From the NCBI GenBank assembly GCA_009786185.1, contig WQTS01000143.1:1-64000 (forward strand): a DNA stretch of 64,000 bases. Reading direction: 5' to 3'. A program made the translations under genes and the position numbers. Under the pieces are notes generated by a model. It made no database searches. It saw only the letters and a program-made list of their open reading frames with translations, and was not told the DNA's origin. How positions within the stretch are numbered: position 1 is the first letter of the stretch; the number at the start of each line of letters is the position of its first letter. Source of the DNA: Bacteroidota bacterium. Its GTDB lineage: Bacteria > Bacteroidota > Bacteroidia > Bacteroidales > WCHB1-69. Positions 1 to 10,206 of the stretch are shown here, one piece after another.

Positions 1-80
1 GCTTTGAGGCGATGAACAAAGAGTTTCATCTCTTTTTCAATCTTAAATTGTTGCCCTGCTATTTCTACAATTGCGTACAT
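1..80 (-). CDS. rplU: 50S ribosomal protein L21 (partial, runs off window start)
   Basis: Reverse strand reads MYAIVEIAGQQFKIEKEMKLFVHRLK, the characteristic L21 N-terminus. Confidence 0.9.
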   Translation of the reverse strand, partial: MYAIVEIAGQQFKIEKEMKLFVHRLK

Positions 81-235
81 GATAATAATTTAAGTGGTTA
101 TACATTTTTTTGGGCGGCGAAAATATAAAAAAAATCGTACAAAAATAATATCTACATACTTTTTATTGAGGTTATGCGTTTTTGAATTATAAATTTTGAA
201 TTTTGAATTAATTTTTACGCTATAGATAAATTTTT

Positions 236-1111
236 ATGAGACAACTTGTGATCACTAAATCCATCACCAATCGTGATGGAGCTTCTCTTGACCGGTACTT
301 GGCAGATATTGGCAAAGAAGGATTAATTTCAGCCGAAGAAGAAGTAGAATTGGCGCGCCGCATTAAACAAGGCGACCAGGAGGCTTTGGCAAAACTTACC
401 AAAACAAATCTTCGCTTTGTGGTTTCCGTAGCTAAGCAGTACCAAAACCAAGGATTGGGACTACAAGATTTGATTAATGAAGGAAACTTGGGCTTAATAA
501 AAGCAGCGCAACGTTTCGATGAAACACGCGGCTTTAAATTTATTTCTTTTGCCGTATGGTGGATTCGCCAGGCGATTCATCAAGCGATTGCCGACCAGTC
601 GAGAATTGTGCGCCTTCCGCAAAATCAAGTGGGAACCATTAACAAACTGAAAAAAGAAATTGCAAAATTGGAGCAAAAATTGGAACGTATTCCTACAATT
701 GAAGAGATTGCCAACGTAATGGATTTACCCGAATATAAAGTGGTGGAATTGTTACGTATGAACACGCACTCGCAATCTATGGATGCCTCCATTTCGCCCG
801 ATGAGGATACCAAATTTATCGATACTTTCATTAGCACCACCAACGAATCTACCGACCAAACTTTGATTCAAGAATCAATGAATCAGGATGTTGAGAAAAT
901 ATTGTCAGTGCTTCCTGAAAATGAACGCGAAATTATCAGAATGTGTTTCGGAATTGGCGAGCCGCACGAATATACTTTGGAAGAAATTGGCAACAGGTTT
1001 GATATTAGCCGCGAGCGCGTGCGCCAAATTAAAGAACGTGCACTGAAAAGATTGCGCGCAGAACAAAAAAATCTAAAAAACAAAAATTTAGCAAATACAT
1101 TTTTCTCCTAA
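236..1111 (+). CDS. rpoD: Primary sigma factor RpoD/SigA (short Bacteroidetes type)
   Basis: Sigma-70 regions 1.2-4.2: NLRFVVSVAKQYQNQGLGLQDLINEGNLGLIKAAQRFDETRGFKFISFAVWWIRQAI; EIGNRFDISRERVRQIKERALKRLR. Confidence 0.97.
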   Translation: MRQLVITKSITNRDGASLDRYLADIGKEGLISAEEEVELARRIKQGDQEALAKLTKTNLRFVVSVAKQYQNQGLGLQDLINEGNLGLIKAAQRFDETRGFKFISFAVWWIRQAIHQAIADQSRIVRLPQNQVGTINKLKKEIAKLEQKLERIPTIEEIANVMDLPEYKVVELLRMNTHSQSMDASISPDEDTKFIDTFISTTNESTDQTLIQESMNQDVEKILSVLPENEREIIRMCFGIGEPHEYTLEEIGNRFDISRERVRQIKERALKRLRAEQKNLKNKNLANTFFS

Positions 1112-1123
1112 AATAGAAACTCC

Positions 1124-2095
1124 TTGAAAAAAATCCTGATTGTGGATAAAGTGCACCCCTATCTTGTAGAGCAATTAACAAGTAGGGGTTATTTATGTGA
1201 GACCATTTTAAAAATATCTCACGATGAATTTGTGAGCCTTAATGATGATTATATTGGATTAATCATTAGGAGTAAATTTAATGTAGATAAAGAAGCAATC
1301 GCTTCTAAAAATAATCTCAAATTTATCGTTCGCATTGGCTCGGGAGTAGAGCACATTGATTTGTCGTTGGCTGAAGCCAACGGAATTCAAATTATCACTA
1401 CCCCTGAGGGCAATGCACCCGCCGTGGCGGAACATTGCCTGGGCATGCTTTTGACTGCACTTAAAAAGATATCTACTGCCGACCAAGAGGTGAGAAAAGG
1501 CGAGTGGCTCCGAGAAAAAAACAAAGGAGCGGAACTCTCTTCACAAACCGTTGGTATTATTGGTTTTGGACACACCGGAAAGGCATTTGCAGCGCTACTA
1601 AGGGCTTTTGGTTGTGAAATATTAGTATATGATAAATTTAAAAGTGGCTTTAATGAAACCTATGTTAAAGAAGTAACGTTGGACGAATTGTTGCAATGCG
1701 CCACTGTAATCTCTTTACATATTAATTATCTTCCCGAAAATCATTATTTCATCAATAAAACATTGTTACAAAAGGCAAAACAAAAACCCATATTTATCAA
1801 TACCTCGCGTGGTTTGGCGGTAAATACAACAGATTTGATTTTTGCATTAGATGAAGATTATATTGCTTTTGCTTGTTTAGATGTGTTGGAATATGAAAAC
1901 GTAAACCTTCAAATTCCTCTAAAAACGGAGTGGAATGACACGTTGTGGCGGTTAACCTCGAACAAAAATGCGCTGTTAACGCCGCACACAGCAGGTCAAA
2001 CCTACGATGCGGAGCTTAAACATGCGCAAACAGCGTTAGAAAAGATATATTTTTGCCAAAATTTACTAGACAACATTCATAATGAACCAAATTAG
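1124..2095 (+). CDS. D-2-hydroxyacid dehydrogenase / phosphoglycerate dehydrogenase-like, apparent TTG start
   Basis: NAD-binding GIIGFGHTGKAFAALLRAFGCEILVYD; the frame opens just after the rpoD stop with TTG as the only plausible start. Confidence 0.85.
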   Translation: MKKILIVDKVHPYLVEQLTSRGYLCETILKISHDEFVSLNDDYIGLIIRSKFNVDKEAIASKNNLKFIVRIGSGVEHIDLSLAEANGIQIITTPEGNAPAVAEHCLGMLLTALKKISTADQEVRKGEWLREKNKGAELSSQTVGIIGFGHTGKAFAALLRAFGCEILVYDKFKSGFNETYVKEVTLDELLQCATVISLHINYLPENHYFINKTLLQKAKQKPIFINTSRGLAVNTTDLIFALDEDYIAFACLDVLEYENVNLQIPLKTEWNDTLWRLTSNKNALLTPHTAGQTYDAELKHAQTALEKIYFCQNLLDNIHNEPN

Positions 2096-3032
2096 ATTTA
2101 ACAGCTACGCGTTACTCCCTCCTGTTGTGAAAAACCTATTGATTATCAACGGGATTATGTATTTGGCAACCATAGCGTTTCGAACGCGCGGTATTGACTT
2201 GGTTGGAGTTTTAGGATTGCACTATTTTACAGCCCAAAACTTTGAAATTTGGCAGCCCATTACCTACATGTTTATGCATGGAAATTTCGCCCATTTGTTC
2301 TTCAACATGTTTGCCTTATGGATGTTTGGCTCTACATTAGAAAACAGTTGGGGTGAAAAACGGTTTTTGCTCTACTACATGGTATGCGGCATTGGCGCGG
2401 GATTGATTCAACTACTTGTGACCGGTTTGCAAATACATTTTTTATCTCAAAATATTCCTCCGGACGTTGTTCGAGAACTTTCTGAAAGCGGAGCACAAAT
2501 ATTGCGCGAAGGCAGGAATTATGTTGGTGAAGTGGGTGCTTTGAATTTAGCAATCAACGTAGCCACCGTAGGTGCATCAGGCTCAGTGTTCGGATTATTG
2601 CTCGCATTCGGAATGATGTACCCTAATTCCGTGATTTACATTTATTTTCTTCTTCCTATAAAAGCCAAATGGTTTGTAATTATCTACGGTGCATTAGAAC
2701 TATTCTTGGGTGTAACAGGAACCAGCACCGGCATTGCCCACTTTGCCCACTTAGGCGGAATGCTGTTCGGATTTTTCCTAATTCTACACTGGAATAAAGG
2801 AAATCGATTTTTTCGACTTAGGATGCCTTCTTTTAAAAGGAAAAAGAACCATAAATACACTATTTCTTCAAATTATCAATATGATTCACGTCCGCTGAAT
2901 GATGAAGAGTATAATTATCAGAAAAAACAAAAAGAAGAAAAAACAAACCGCATATTGGATAAAATTTCAAAAAGTGGGTATGAATCGTTGACGCAGGAGG
3001 AAAAGGAGTTTTTGTTTAGTCAGAAAAAATAA
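2082..3032 (+). CDS. Rhomboid family intramembrane serine protease
   Basis: GASGSVFGLL (Ser) and GIAHFAHLGGMLFG (His), multiple TM segments, HGNFAHLFFNMFALWMFG. Confidence 0.93.
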   Translation: MNQIRFNSYALLPPVVKNLLIINGIMYLATIAFRTRGIDLVGVLGLHYFTAQNFEIWQPITYMFMHGNFAHLFFNMFALWMFGSTLENSWGEKRFLLYYMVCGIGAGLIQLLVTGLQIHFLSQNIPPDVVRELSESGAQILREGRNYVGEVGALNLAINVATVGASGSVFGLLLAFGMMYPNSVIYIYFLLPIKAKWFVIIYGALELFLGVTGTSTGIAHFAHLGGMLFGFFLILHWNKGNRFFRLRMPSFKRKKNHKYTISSNYQYDSRPLNDEEYNYQKKQKEEKTNRILDKISKSGYESLTQEEKEFLFSQKK

Positions 3033-3037
3033 TTACC

Positions 3038-4144
3038 ATGATTGTTGGATTCGATGCCAAAAGAGCCTTTCATAATTATTCCGGCTTAGGAAATTATAGT
3101 CGATTATTAATTCATTCGTTGTCAGAATTATATAAGGATAATCAATATTTTCTATATACGCCAAAATACAAATCGCATCCGTTGCATGATTTTATAGAAA
3201 ATGAAAACTGTACGATTGTTACGCCAACCGGAATAACTTCTATGCTTCCGTCATCTTTTTGGCGCACTTTTTTCATGACAAATGATATTAATAAGCAAAA
3301 ATTAGATATTTTTCATGGATTAAGTGGCGAATTACCAGTTCTTACGCTAAAAATGCCAAAAGTGGTTACCATACATGATGTCATTTTTATGCGCTATCCG
3401 GAGTATTATACAGCTTTTGATAGAAAAATGTATGAAAAGAAGTTTAAGCATGCTTGTAAAATTGCAGATAAAATTATTACGGTAAGCAAACAAACAGCAG
3501 AAGATTGCATACAATTTTTAGGTGCCGATGCCCAAAAAATTGAAGTTGGGTATCAAAGTTGCGATCCGATTTTTTGGACATCACAGAAGGAAAAGCAACT
3601 ATCAAAGGCGTACGATTTGCCTGAAAAGTTCATTTTGAATATTGGCACTATAGAAGCAAGGAAAAACTTGTTAAATTTGGTAAAAGCGCTGAAGTTTGTT
3701 GATGATGATGTTTCGTTAGTGGCGATTGGCGGAAGAACACCCTATACACTTCAAGTTGAGGAATATATTAAAGAAAATCACCTTGAACACCGGGTAAAGC
3801 TAATGCACGGTGTACCTTTTCGCGATTTTCCTGCACTTTATGCCGATGCTTCTGTGTTTGTGTATCCGTCTGTTTTTGAAGGTTTTGGTATTCCTGTGTT
3901 AGAGGCTTTGGCGATAGGAACGCCTGTAGCCACTTCCAACATATCTTCCATGCCCGAAGTGGGTGGCGATGCCGCACTCTATTTTGATCCTTATTGTGTT
4001 GAGGATATGGTAGATAAAATAAATTTACTGCTGCACGACAAAGAGACTGTTGCAAGGCTAAGGGAAAATAGGGCTGAGCAGTTGGATAAATTTGCGATAC
4101 AAAGTATTGCGAAAAATGTTAATGATATTTATCAATCTATTTAG
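3038..4144 (+). CDS. Glycosyltransferase (GT4/GT1-type)
   Basis: FILNIGTIEARKNLLNLVKAL; VFVYPSVFEGFGIPVLEALAIGTPVATSNISSMPEVGGDAALYFDP. Confidence 0.92.
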   Translation: MIVGFDAKRAFHNYSGLGNYSRLLIHSLSELYKDNQYFLYTPKYKSHPLHDFIENENCTIVTPTGITSMLPSSFWRTFFMTNDINKQKLDIFHGLSGELPVLTLKMPKVVTIHDVIFMRYPEYYTAFDRKMYEKKFKHACKIADKIITVSKQTAEDCIQFLGADAQKIEVGYQSCDPIFWTSQKEKQLSKAYDLPEKFILNIGTIEARKNLLNLVKALKFVDDDVSLVAIGGRTPYTLQVEEYIKENHLEHRVKLMHGVPFRDFPALYADASVFVYPSVFEGFGIPVLEALAIGTPVATSNISSMPEVGGDAALYFDPYCVEDMVDKINLLLHDKETVARLRENRAEQLDKFAIQSIAKNVNDIYQSI

Positions 4145-4172
4145 ACAAAATAACATCAACGCAAAAATATCA

Positions 4173-4592
4173 CTACTTTTTCTCCTTCAACAAATCTCTA
4201 ATTTCAGTAAGCAACTCCTCTTCTTTCGTAGGTGCCGGCGGTGCAACAGGTGCTTCGGCTTTCTTACGCCCCATGCGATTGATTGTTCTGATCATCAGAA
4301 ATATAGCAAAAGCAATAATCGTAAAATCAAGAACGGTTTGAAGAAAGTTACCTATGTTTATCGTAACCGCCGGTATTGCGTGTCCGGCAGCGTCTATACT
4401 TGCCGCCTTCAACTTAATTGCAATATCGGTAAAATTTATTCCTCCGATAAGGAAACCGATAGGCGGCATAATGATGTCGGAAACCAACGAGGATACAATT
4501 TTTCCAAATGCACCACCAATAATGATACCCACCGCAAGGTCTATTACATTGCCCCGCATGGCAAAATCTTTAAATTCTTTAATGAAACCCAT
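4173..4592 (-). CDS. mscL: Large-conductance mechanosensitive channel
   Basis: [51 protein letters not shown]. Confidence 0.96.
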   Translation of the reverse strand: MGFIKEFKDFAMRGNVIDLAVGIIIGGAFGKIVSSLVSDIIMPPIGFLIGGINFTDIAIKLKAASIDAAGHAIPAVTINIGNFLQTVLDFTIIAFAIFLMIRTINRMGRKKAEAPVAPPAPTKEEELLTEIRDLLKEKK

Positions 4593-4653
4593 AATCGTAA
4601 ATCTTTTAGAAAAATTTTTTCGCGAAGAAAGTATTTTTTATAAAATAAAAGGA

Positions 4654-5610
4654 TTATGCCTCAACAATTTTAAAATAGCGTTTTAATTCTATTTTTATTC
4701 GTTCGTAGCCACCGAAGGGTACTGTTTTCGGAACTTCTCCTTTTTTCATAAAGATAACACCTTCCGAAAGATCCATGTAAGACGTAATATCTAATTCGGT
4801 GATAAAATTAAATTTATAGTCACGTAATCTTAATTGATCGAAGTTTTTGTGCGCTTCTTCAAACAAAATATCGTAATCTTCACAAAAAGCCTGCAATAAT
4901 GGTACAATGTCGTCCCAATCTTCAGGTTTTTCATCTTTATAGTAAAAAATAACGGCAGAATAATCGGGCGTATTTTCGGTTACGATTTTTTCAAAACGGT
5001 AAAAATCATTGATAAAATATTTATCTGTAACGGTTTTGGTACGTAAGAAATCTTGAGGATTGGCATCGTACTCTTCTTGTGTAATATTTTCAACAGAATG
5101 CACCCATTCATATTTTTTTGTAACGGTGAATGTACCATCGGACGCTCTCTCCGTTGTCCAGATTTCGGTTTCGAGCACATCTTGAGTTTGGCGCGCCAAA
5201 TTAACAGCCACCGGAAGCAGATCCAAGATGCGTTGCGTGCCATATCCGGAGGTTATCACCAAGAAAACCCACTCTCTGTTTTTGGATTGTATTTGATATA
5301 GCTCACGACCTTCAGGCAGGCGCTCCACGAGTACAACGCCCCATTCATCAGGAAACTCGGTAGCTACCGTAGGATGTGCACCTTCGTACTGTGTGTGCAT
5401 TTTCATGAAATTTTCCAGAAACTCTTCCGGCAGCGGGTACAACACTTGTAAATCGGACAAGTTTGTGCTTATGTATTGAGCAATTTGACCTACGGGATAT
5501 TCTACGGGCTCTGAGGGGATTGCAGCGAATTGGGTTTGGGAAGGAGTGCAGGCTGCAAAGAGGAGCAGAATGAGCAACATTGCACCCAAAAATGGCGATA
5601 AAACTTTCAT
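4654..5610 (-). CDS. Hypothetical lipoprotein
   Basis: Start inferred at MKVLSPFLGAMLLILLLFAAC (lipobox); long ORF without a recognised domain. Confidence 0.75.
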   Translation of the reverse strand: MKVLSPFLGAMLLILLLFAACTPSQTQFAAIPSEPVEYPVGQIAQYISTNLSDLQVLYPLPEEFLENFMKMHTQYEGAHPTVATEFPDEWGVVLVERLPEGRELYQIQSKNREWVFLVITSGYGTQRILDLLPVAVNLARQTQDVLETEIWTTERASDGTFTVTKKYEWVHSVENITQEEYDANPQDFLRTKTVTDKYFINDFYRFEKIVTENTPDYSAVIFYYKDEKPEDWDDIVPLLQAFCEDYDILFEEAHKNFDQLRLRDYKFNFITELDITSYMDLSEGVIFMKKGEVPKTVPFGGYERIKIELKRYFKIVEA

Positions 5611-5776
5611 AGTGAACTGTTTTTGGCGCAAAAGTATATGATTTTTTGCAACACAGAGACGTAAAAAACACAAAGTTTCACAGAAAAAATTGTTAATATC
5701 TGTGTTAATCTGTTAAATCTGCGTCATCTGCGTGCCTTTTTTGAAATAAAATTAATTTCGCGCCAATAAAAATCCT

Positions 5777-6952
5777 ATGAAAAATTCCCCCGAAACCCTC
5801 CTTTGCCACGACCCCGATCAGAAGTACGAAGGTGCAGTCGTGCCGCCCATTTTCCAAAATTCACTTTTTACTTTTCCTGATTGGGAGGCGGTTGATGGTG
5901 CGTTCGATGCTCGGCAGGAACATTTTATCTATTCGCGAGGTAAAAATCCCACTGTTGATTTTGCTGAAAAGAAATTAGCTGAGATTGCGCATGCCGATCG
6001 TACGATTCTGTTTACTTCGGGAATGGCAGCCATTTCTGCCGCTGTGCTTTATTGCGTAAAGCCTAACAGCCACATTATTACGGTTAAAAATGTGTATGGA
6101 CCTACATCGAATTTTTTGGCAAATTATTTAAAAGAAAAATTAAATATTGAAACCACTTTTGTTTCAGGAGAAAATGCGGAAGATTTTAAAGCAAATATTC
6201 GGAAAAACACATCGCTTATTTATTTAGAATCTCCTGCTTCTGCAACATTCTGTTTGCAAGATTTAAAGGCAGTGGCATCGCTTGCAAAAGAAAAGAACAT
6301 TAAAACCATTTGTGATAATACGTGGGCTACTCCGCTGTTTCAACATCCTTTAGATCTGGGCATTGATTTTGAGGTACATTCCGTATCGAAATATTTAGGA
6401 GGGCACAGCGATTTAGTTGCCGGCGTAATCATGGGGAAAAAGCAAGAGATGGAAGCGTTATTCTCAAGAGAATATGAATGGCTCGGCGGAAAAATCTCAC
6501 CGTTTGAAGCATGGTTGCTCATTCGCAGCCTGCGCACATTGCCTATCCGCATGCAACGCCATCAAGAAAATGCGATGAAAGTGGCGCAATTTTTAGAAGA
6601 ACATCCTCAAATTGCGGTAGTGCGTTATCCCGCCTTGCGCTCTTTTCCGCAATATGAGTTAGGAAAAAAACAGATGTCCGGATATAGCGGCTTATTCTCT
6701 TTTCAATTAAAAACAAATGACATCGAAAAAATTAAAACATTTTATAATGCTTTAAAAATATTTCATAAAGGTGTGAGTTGGGGCGGTTTCGAGAGCTTGG
6801 TTTATGCACCCGCCATTAGCTATTTAAAAGAACTTTCGTCCGAACAGTTTGTCAATATGAACATCGCACTAAGCGATATCCGCATTTCTATTGGATTGGA
6901 AAACGCAGAAGATTTAATTGCGGATTTGCGGCAAGCGTTGGAAATAATTTAA
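5777..6952 (+). CDS. Cys/Met metabolism PLP-dependent enzyme (cystathionine gamma-synthase / methionine gamma-lyase-like)
   Basis: TSGMAAISAAV, CDNTWATPLFQHPLDLGIDFEVHSVSKYLGGHSDLVAG (PLP lysine motif). Confidence 0.93.
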   Translation: MKNSPETLLCHDPDQKYEGAVVPPIFQNSLFTFPDWEAVDGAFDARQEHFIYSRGKNPTVDFAEKKLAEIAHADRTILFTSGMAAISAAVLYCVKPNSHIITVKNVYGPTSNFLANYLKEKLNIETTFVSGENAEDFKANIRKNTSLIYLESPASATFCLQDLKAVASLAKEKNIKTICDNTWATPLFQHPLDLGIDFEVHSVSKYLGGHSDLVAGVIMGKKQEMEALFSREYEWLGGKISPFEAWLLIRSLRTLPIRMQRHQENAMKVAQFLEEHPQIAVVRYPALRSFPQYELGKKQMSGYSGLFSFQLKTNDIEKIKTFYNALKIFHKGVSWGGFESLVYAPAISYLKELSSEQFVNMNIALSDIRISIGLENAEDLIADLRQALEII

Positions 6953-8157
6953 TGTATCACCCTGCAAGTCAATCCTCTCTTCCCTAACTCTCCCTTAATT
7001 GTATCCAACTGTTTTTTATGTTGTAGATTAACCGTTAACAATACCATAACATGTCCCACAGGTACGGAAGTAATGGAGCGTTCGTGCACAATATCTTGAA
7101 TATTGGCTTTTAATTTATCCAAAATGGCTAATATTTTTTGCAACTCGCCGGCGTGATCGGGTAAGATGACTTGCAATGTAGTACGCAATCCTTCCAAGTA
7201 CATACCTTGATCGATGATTTGTTGCAACAAACTCATATTAATATTTCCGCCACTGATGACAGGAACGACGGTTTTTCCCATACAATTTGATTTGCGTGTG
7301 ATAGCGGCTGAAAGTGCAGCGGCGCCGGCGGGTTCTACAAGCAATTTTCCACGTTGCAGCATCAAATAGGCAGCGTATGCAATTTCGGTGTCACTTACGG
7401 TAACTAAATCATCTACATATTTTTCAATAATTTTGAATGTTAGATCCCCCGGACGTTTCACAGCAATTCCGTCGGCAATGGTAGAAACCGAAGGCAATGT
7501 AACAATCTCGCCTTTTTCGTGAGAGGCTAATGCAGAAGCGGCATGTTCGGCTTCAACACCAATAATTTTAATCGAGGGTTTCATTTCCTTCATCGCGATG
7601 GCAATTCCGCTTATCAATCCACCGCCGCCAATGGGGACAATCACAGTATCCACATCGGGGCATTGAATAAATATCTCTAATCCTACCACACCTTGCCCTG
7701 CGATAATTTTCGGATCGTTAAACGGGTGAATATAAGTAGCGTTATGCGTTTTGCAATATTCTTGCGAGGCAGCAAAAGCATCATCAAACGAATCGCCCGT
7801 TAAAATCACATCGGCGCCGTAAGATCGTGTGGCGCTTACTTTTGTGGGCGGGGTAAAGGTAGGCATAAAAATGGTGCTCTTTAATCCTAATTTTGTGGCG
7901 GAAAATGCTACGCCTTGCGCGTGATTTCCTGCAGAAGCCGCCACTACCGGATATTTTTTCTCTGCTTCCGTTAAATGAAAAATTTTGTTGAAAGCGCCAC
8001 GCACTTTAAAAGAGCCGGTGGTTTGCAAATTCTCCAACTTCATAAAAATCTGAGTGTCAGCTAATTTTGAGAATGTTTTCGACGGCATTAAAGTGGTGCT
8101 CTTTATGGTGTCGCGCATGGTTTGTTGTGCGGCGATGAGGTCGGCGTATTTAATCAT
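6949..8157 (-). CDS. ilvA: Threonine ammonia-lyase with C-terminal ACT domain
   Basis: KLENLQTTGSFKVRGAFNKI PLP motif; IVPIGGGGLISGIA; C-terminal ACT-like region. Confidence 0.93.
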   Translation of the reverse strand: MIKYADLIAAQQTMRDTIKSTTLMPSKTFSKLADTQIFMKLENLQTTGSFKVRGAFNKIFHLTEAEKKYPVVAASAGNHAQGVAFSATKLGLKSTIFMPTFTPPTKVSATRSYGADVILTGDSFDDAFAASQEYCKTHNATYIHPFNDPKIIAGQGVVGLEIFIQCPDVDTVIVPIGGGGLISGIAIAMKEMKPSIKIIGVEAEHAASALASHEKGEIVTLPSVSTIADGIAVKRPGDLTFKIIEKYVDDLVTVSDTEIAYAAYLMLQRGKLLVEPAGAAALSAAITRKSNCMGKTVVPVISGGNINMSLLQQIIDQGMYLEGLRTTLQVILPDHAGELQKILAILDKLKANIQDIVHERSITSVPVGHVMVLLTVNLQHKKQLDTIKGELGKRGLTCRVIH

Positions 8158-8172
8158 AAGACTTTAAATCTA

Positions 8173-8289
8173 TTAATTTACCACTTCCGAATAATGCGCG
8201 TATGCAGGGCATTTATGCGATGTATAGCAAGATGCAGCCAAAAATGTGAGAGCTACGATGCAAAGTATTAAAGTAATTGTTCGTTTCAT
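8173..8289 (-). CDS. Small predicted lipoprotein (38 aa)
   Basis: MKRTITLILCIVALTFLAASCYTSHKCPAYAHYSEVVN; signal peptide plus lipobox. Confidence 0.6.
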   Translation of the reverse strand: MKRTITLILCIVALTFLAASCYTSHKCPAYAHYSEVVN

Positions 8290-8336
8290 ATTTAATTTTT
8301 TTGTATTGTAAAACGGTGAAGAGTTATTATTATTTT

Positions 8337-9491
8337 CTAAAACGACGGTTTCCCGAAGCAAAACAACGTTCCTTTAAATGTTAGGATATAAAAATATCCG
8401 TTTATTACAGCCGGTGAAGCAAGAATTTGCTCGCCGGTGTCGTATTCCCACAGTAAATTGCCTGCTTTTGCATCTAATATAGAAACAATTCCGGTTTTAG
8501 TGCATACTAATAATTTGTCGTTGCAAATAACCGGCGAACTTTCCCCGGTATCACCTTTCAAGAGGTATTTCCAGGCAATAGAGCCATCTTTCCGATGGAT
8601 TGCATATACGTGTCTGTCATCGGAAACAATATAAACCATTTTATCCGAAACTGCAGGAACCGAAACAAAATTACTATTATCATTTTTCGATTCCATGATT
8701 TTTTTGGACGAAGTGATTCTGCCTTTATCTAATTTAATTTCGTAAACATTTCCCGAGTGATCGGCAATATAACACCAGTTGTTGTAAACAGCCGGCGAAG
8801 CGGGAATATAATTTTCCAATTCCAACGAATCTGTTTGTACACCTGAGACACAATCAATTACCCGAAACCAACCATCACATCCGCCATAAGTAACATAGTT
8901 ATTGCTTTGCGCCACTGCTCCATTGATATAGTAACCCGATTCAAAGCGATTGATTTCCTTACTATTTTTACTATCAATGACATAAAGATAATTGTCATAA
9001 CTGCCGATGATGATGGCTTCTTTGTCGCCAAAGCTCATCCGGTTTGGCGAGGCGACGATTTGTCCGTTTGTTTCAAAAGTCCATAAAGTATCTTGTCTTG
9101 CTAATGATATGGCGCACAGCTTGCCATCTATACGTCCAATATACAATATCGAATCGTAAACCATCGGGATGGCATCTACTGCCGTTTCCATCGCGTAGTC
9201 AAAAACCTGTTTTCCTTCGAGATTTATGCCAAAAATACGTCCGCGCCTATTACTCCAGTACGCCACATGATTATATACTACAGGCGAAGACTTGGTGTAA
9301 GCATCGCTTTTGAACGACCATAAAAGAATAGGGTTATCCGGCAGCGATATGTTTGAGTAACCGGTAAGGGCAGGGTTGCCTCTGAAAATGCTCCAATCCT
9401 CGTTCAAATTATTATCATTGCCTGCATTATTATTACAGGAAAAAAGGAAAAATATGAACCATGATTTTATTAAGATTTTTAGGATTTTCAT
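8337..9491 (-). CDS. PQQ-like beta-propeller repeat lipoprotein
   Basis: Repeated blades such as GNLLWEYDTGEQILASPAVINGYFYI; N-terminal FFLFSC lipobox; N-terminus lies in a repeat arm (see findings). Confidence 0.88.
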   Translation of the reverse strand: MKILKILIKSWFIFFLFSCNNNAGNDNNLNEDWSIFRGNPALTGYSNISLPDNPILLWSFKSDAYTKSSPVVYNHVAYWSNRRGRIFGINLEGKQVFDYAMETAVDAIPMVYDSILYIGRIDGKLCAISLARQDTLWTFETNGQIVASPNRMSFGDKEAIIIGSYDNYLYVIDSKNSKEINRFESGYYINGAVAQSNNYVTYGGCDGWFRVIDCVSGVQTDSLELENYIPASPAVYNNWCYIADHSGNVYEIKLDKGRITSSKKIMESKNDNSNFVSVPAVSDKMVYIVSDDRHVYAIHRKDGSIAWKYLLKGDTGESSPVICNDKLLVCTKTGIVSILDAKAGNLLWEYDTGEQILASPAVINGYFYILTFKGTLFCFGKPSF

Positions 9492-9552
9492 GATTTTTTA
9501 TTTAATATGCTAATCTTATTCATCTTATTAATCTTGTAAAAATCCCGGTTCA
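9454..9552. repeat. Imperfect inverted-repeat element (TGAACCATGATTTTATTAAGATTTTT... / ...TTAATCTTGTAAAAATCCCGGTTCAG)
   Basis: Same element as 57073-57161; arms TGAACC/GGTTCA with AAGATT/AATCTT internal matches. Confidence 0.75.
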
Positions 9553-10144
9553 GACCTATATAAAGCCTGTGTCGGACAAATTCCCCATAACGATTCATCA
9601 ACATTCCCTACACTCTCTTCCGGTAATACCACCTGCATTCCAAATCCTCTGTCTTTAAACGTAAAGCCGTCTTTGCTATTATATACGCACAAGCCACATC
9701 GAATACATTTTGTAACATCAAACCACAAGTTACCGCTTATATGCTGTGGTGGCGTTGTTTTTATTGCCGAATAATGCAGGTATTTATTCCATTTTGCGCG
9801 ATAAGTGTTTGTATATTGTCGTAATGTGCAGTTTTTCGGCTCGCATGGTGGGCGACATACGGCAATATGGTCGCTCAGCAGCAATTCCAACGATTGGCGT
9901 CTAAGATCTTTCAGTTCATCGCTTTCAGTGTCAATGTTCATTCCTTCAGCAACAACTGTGGAACATGATGGGATTATTTGTCCGGTATCACAATTCTTTA
10001 CTACGCAAACCATACATGATGCTTGGTGTTGGTAACCGGGTGCATAGCATAGCGTCGGTATCTCAACACCGTTGCGGTGTGCGGCTTCGATTAGTTTTTC
10101 GCCTTCAAAAATGTCTATTTCTTTATTGTTTATTTTGATTTTCA
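9528..10144 (-). CDS. NuoG/HoxU-like small Fe-S subunit (2Fe-2S ferredoxin domain + 4Fe-4S)
   Basis: VEIPTLCYAPGYQHQASCMVCVVK 2Fe-2S motif; CRPPCEPKNC; KCIRCGLCVYNS. The start is set near 10144 because the longer ORF start lies in the ORF6N gene promoter. Confidence 0.8.
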
Positions 10145-10206
10145 CGAAATTATTTTTCAGCCCGCGAATATACAACAAGAAATGCCATTGAGACAAGAAA
10201 ATTGAA

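Noticed and set aside
1155-1189. Inverted repeat ACCCCTATCTTG ... CAAGTAGGGGT in the dehydrogenase CDS
   Set aside because: Superficially like the GTAGGGG palindrome family, but arms are unequal, the centre lacks GAAAATTTTC, and the encoded VHPYLVEQLTSRGYL looks native
4092-4643. 183-aa plus-strand ORF over mscL
   Set aside because: Antisense to a clear mscL gene; Asn/Cys/Arg-rich composition typical of a spurious ORF
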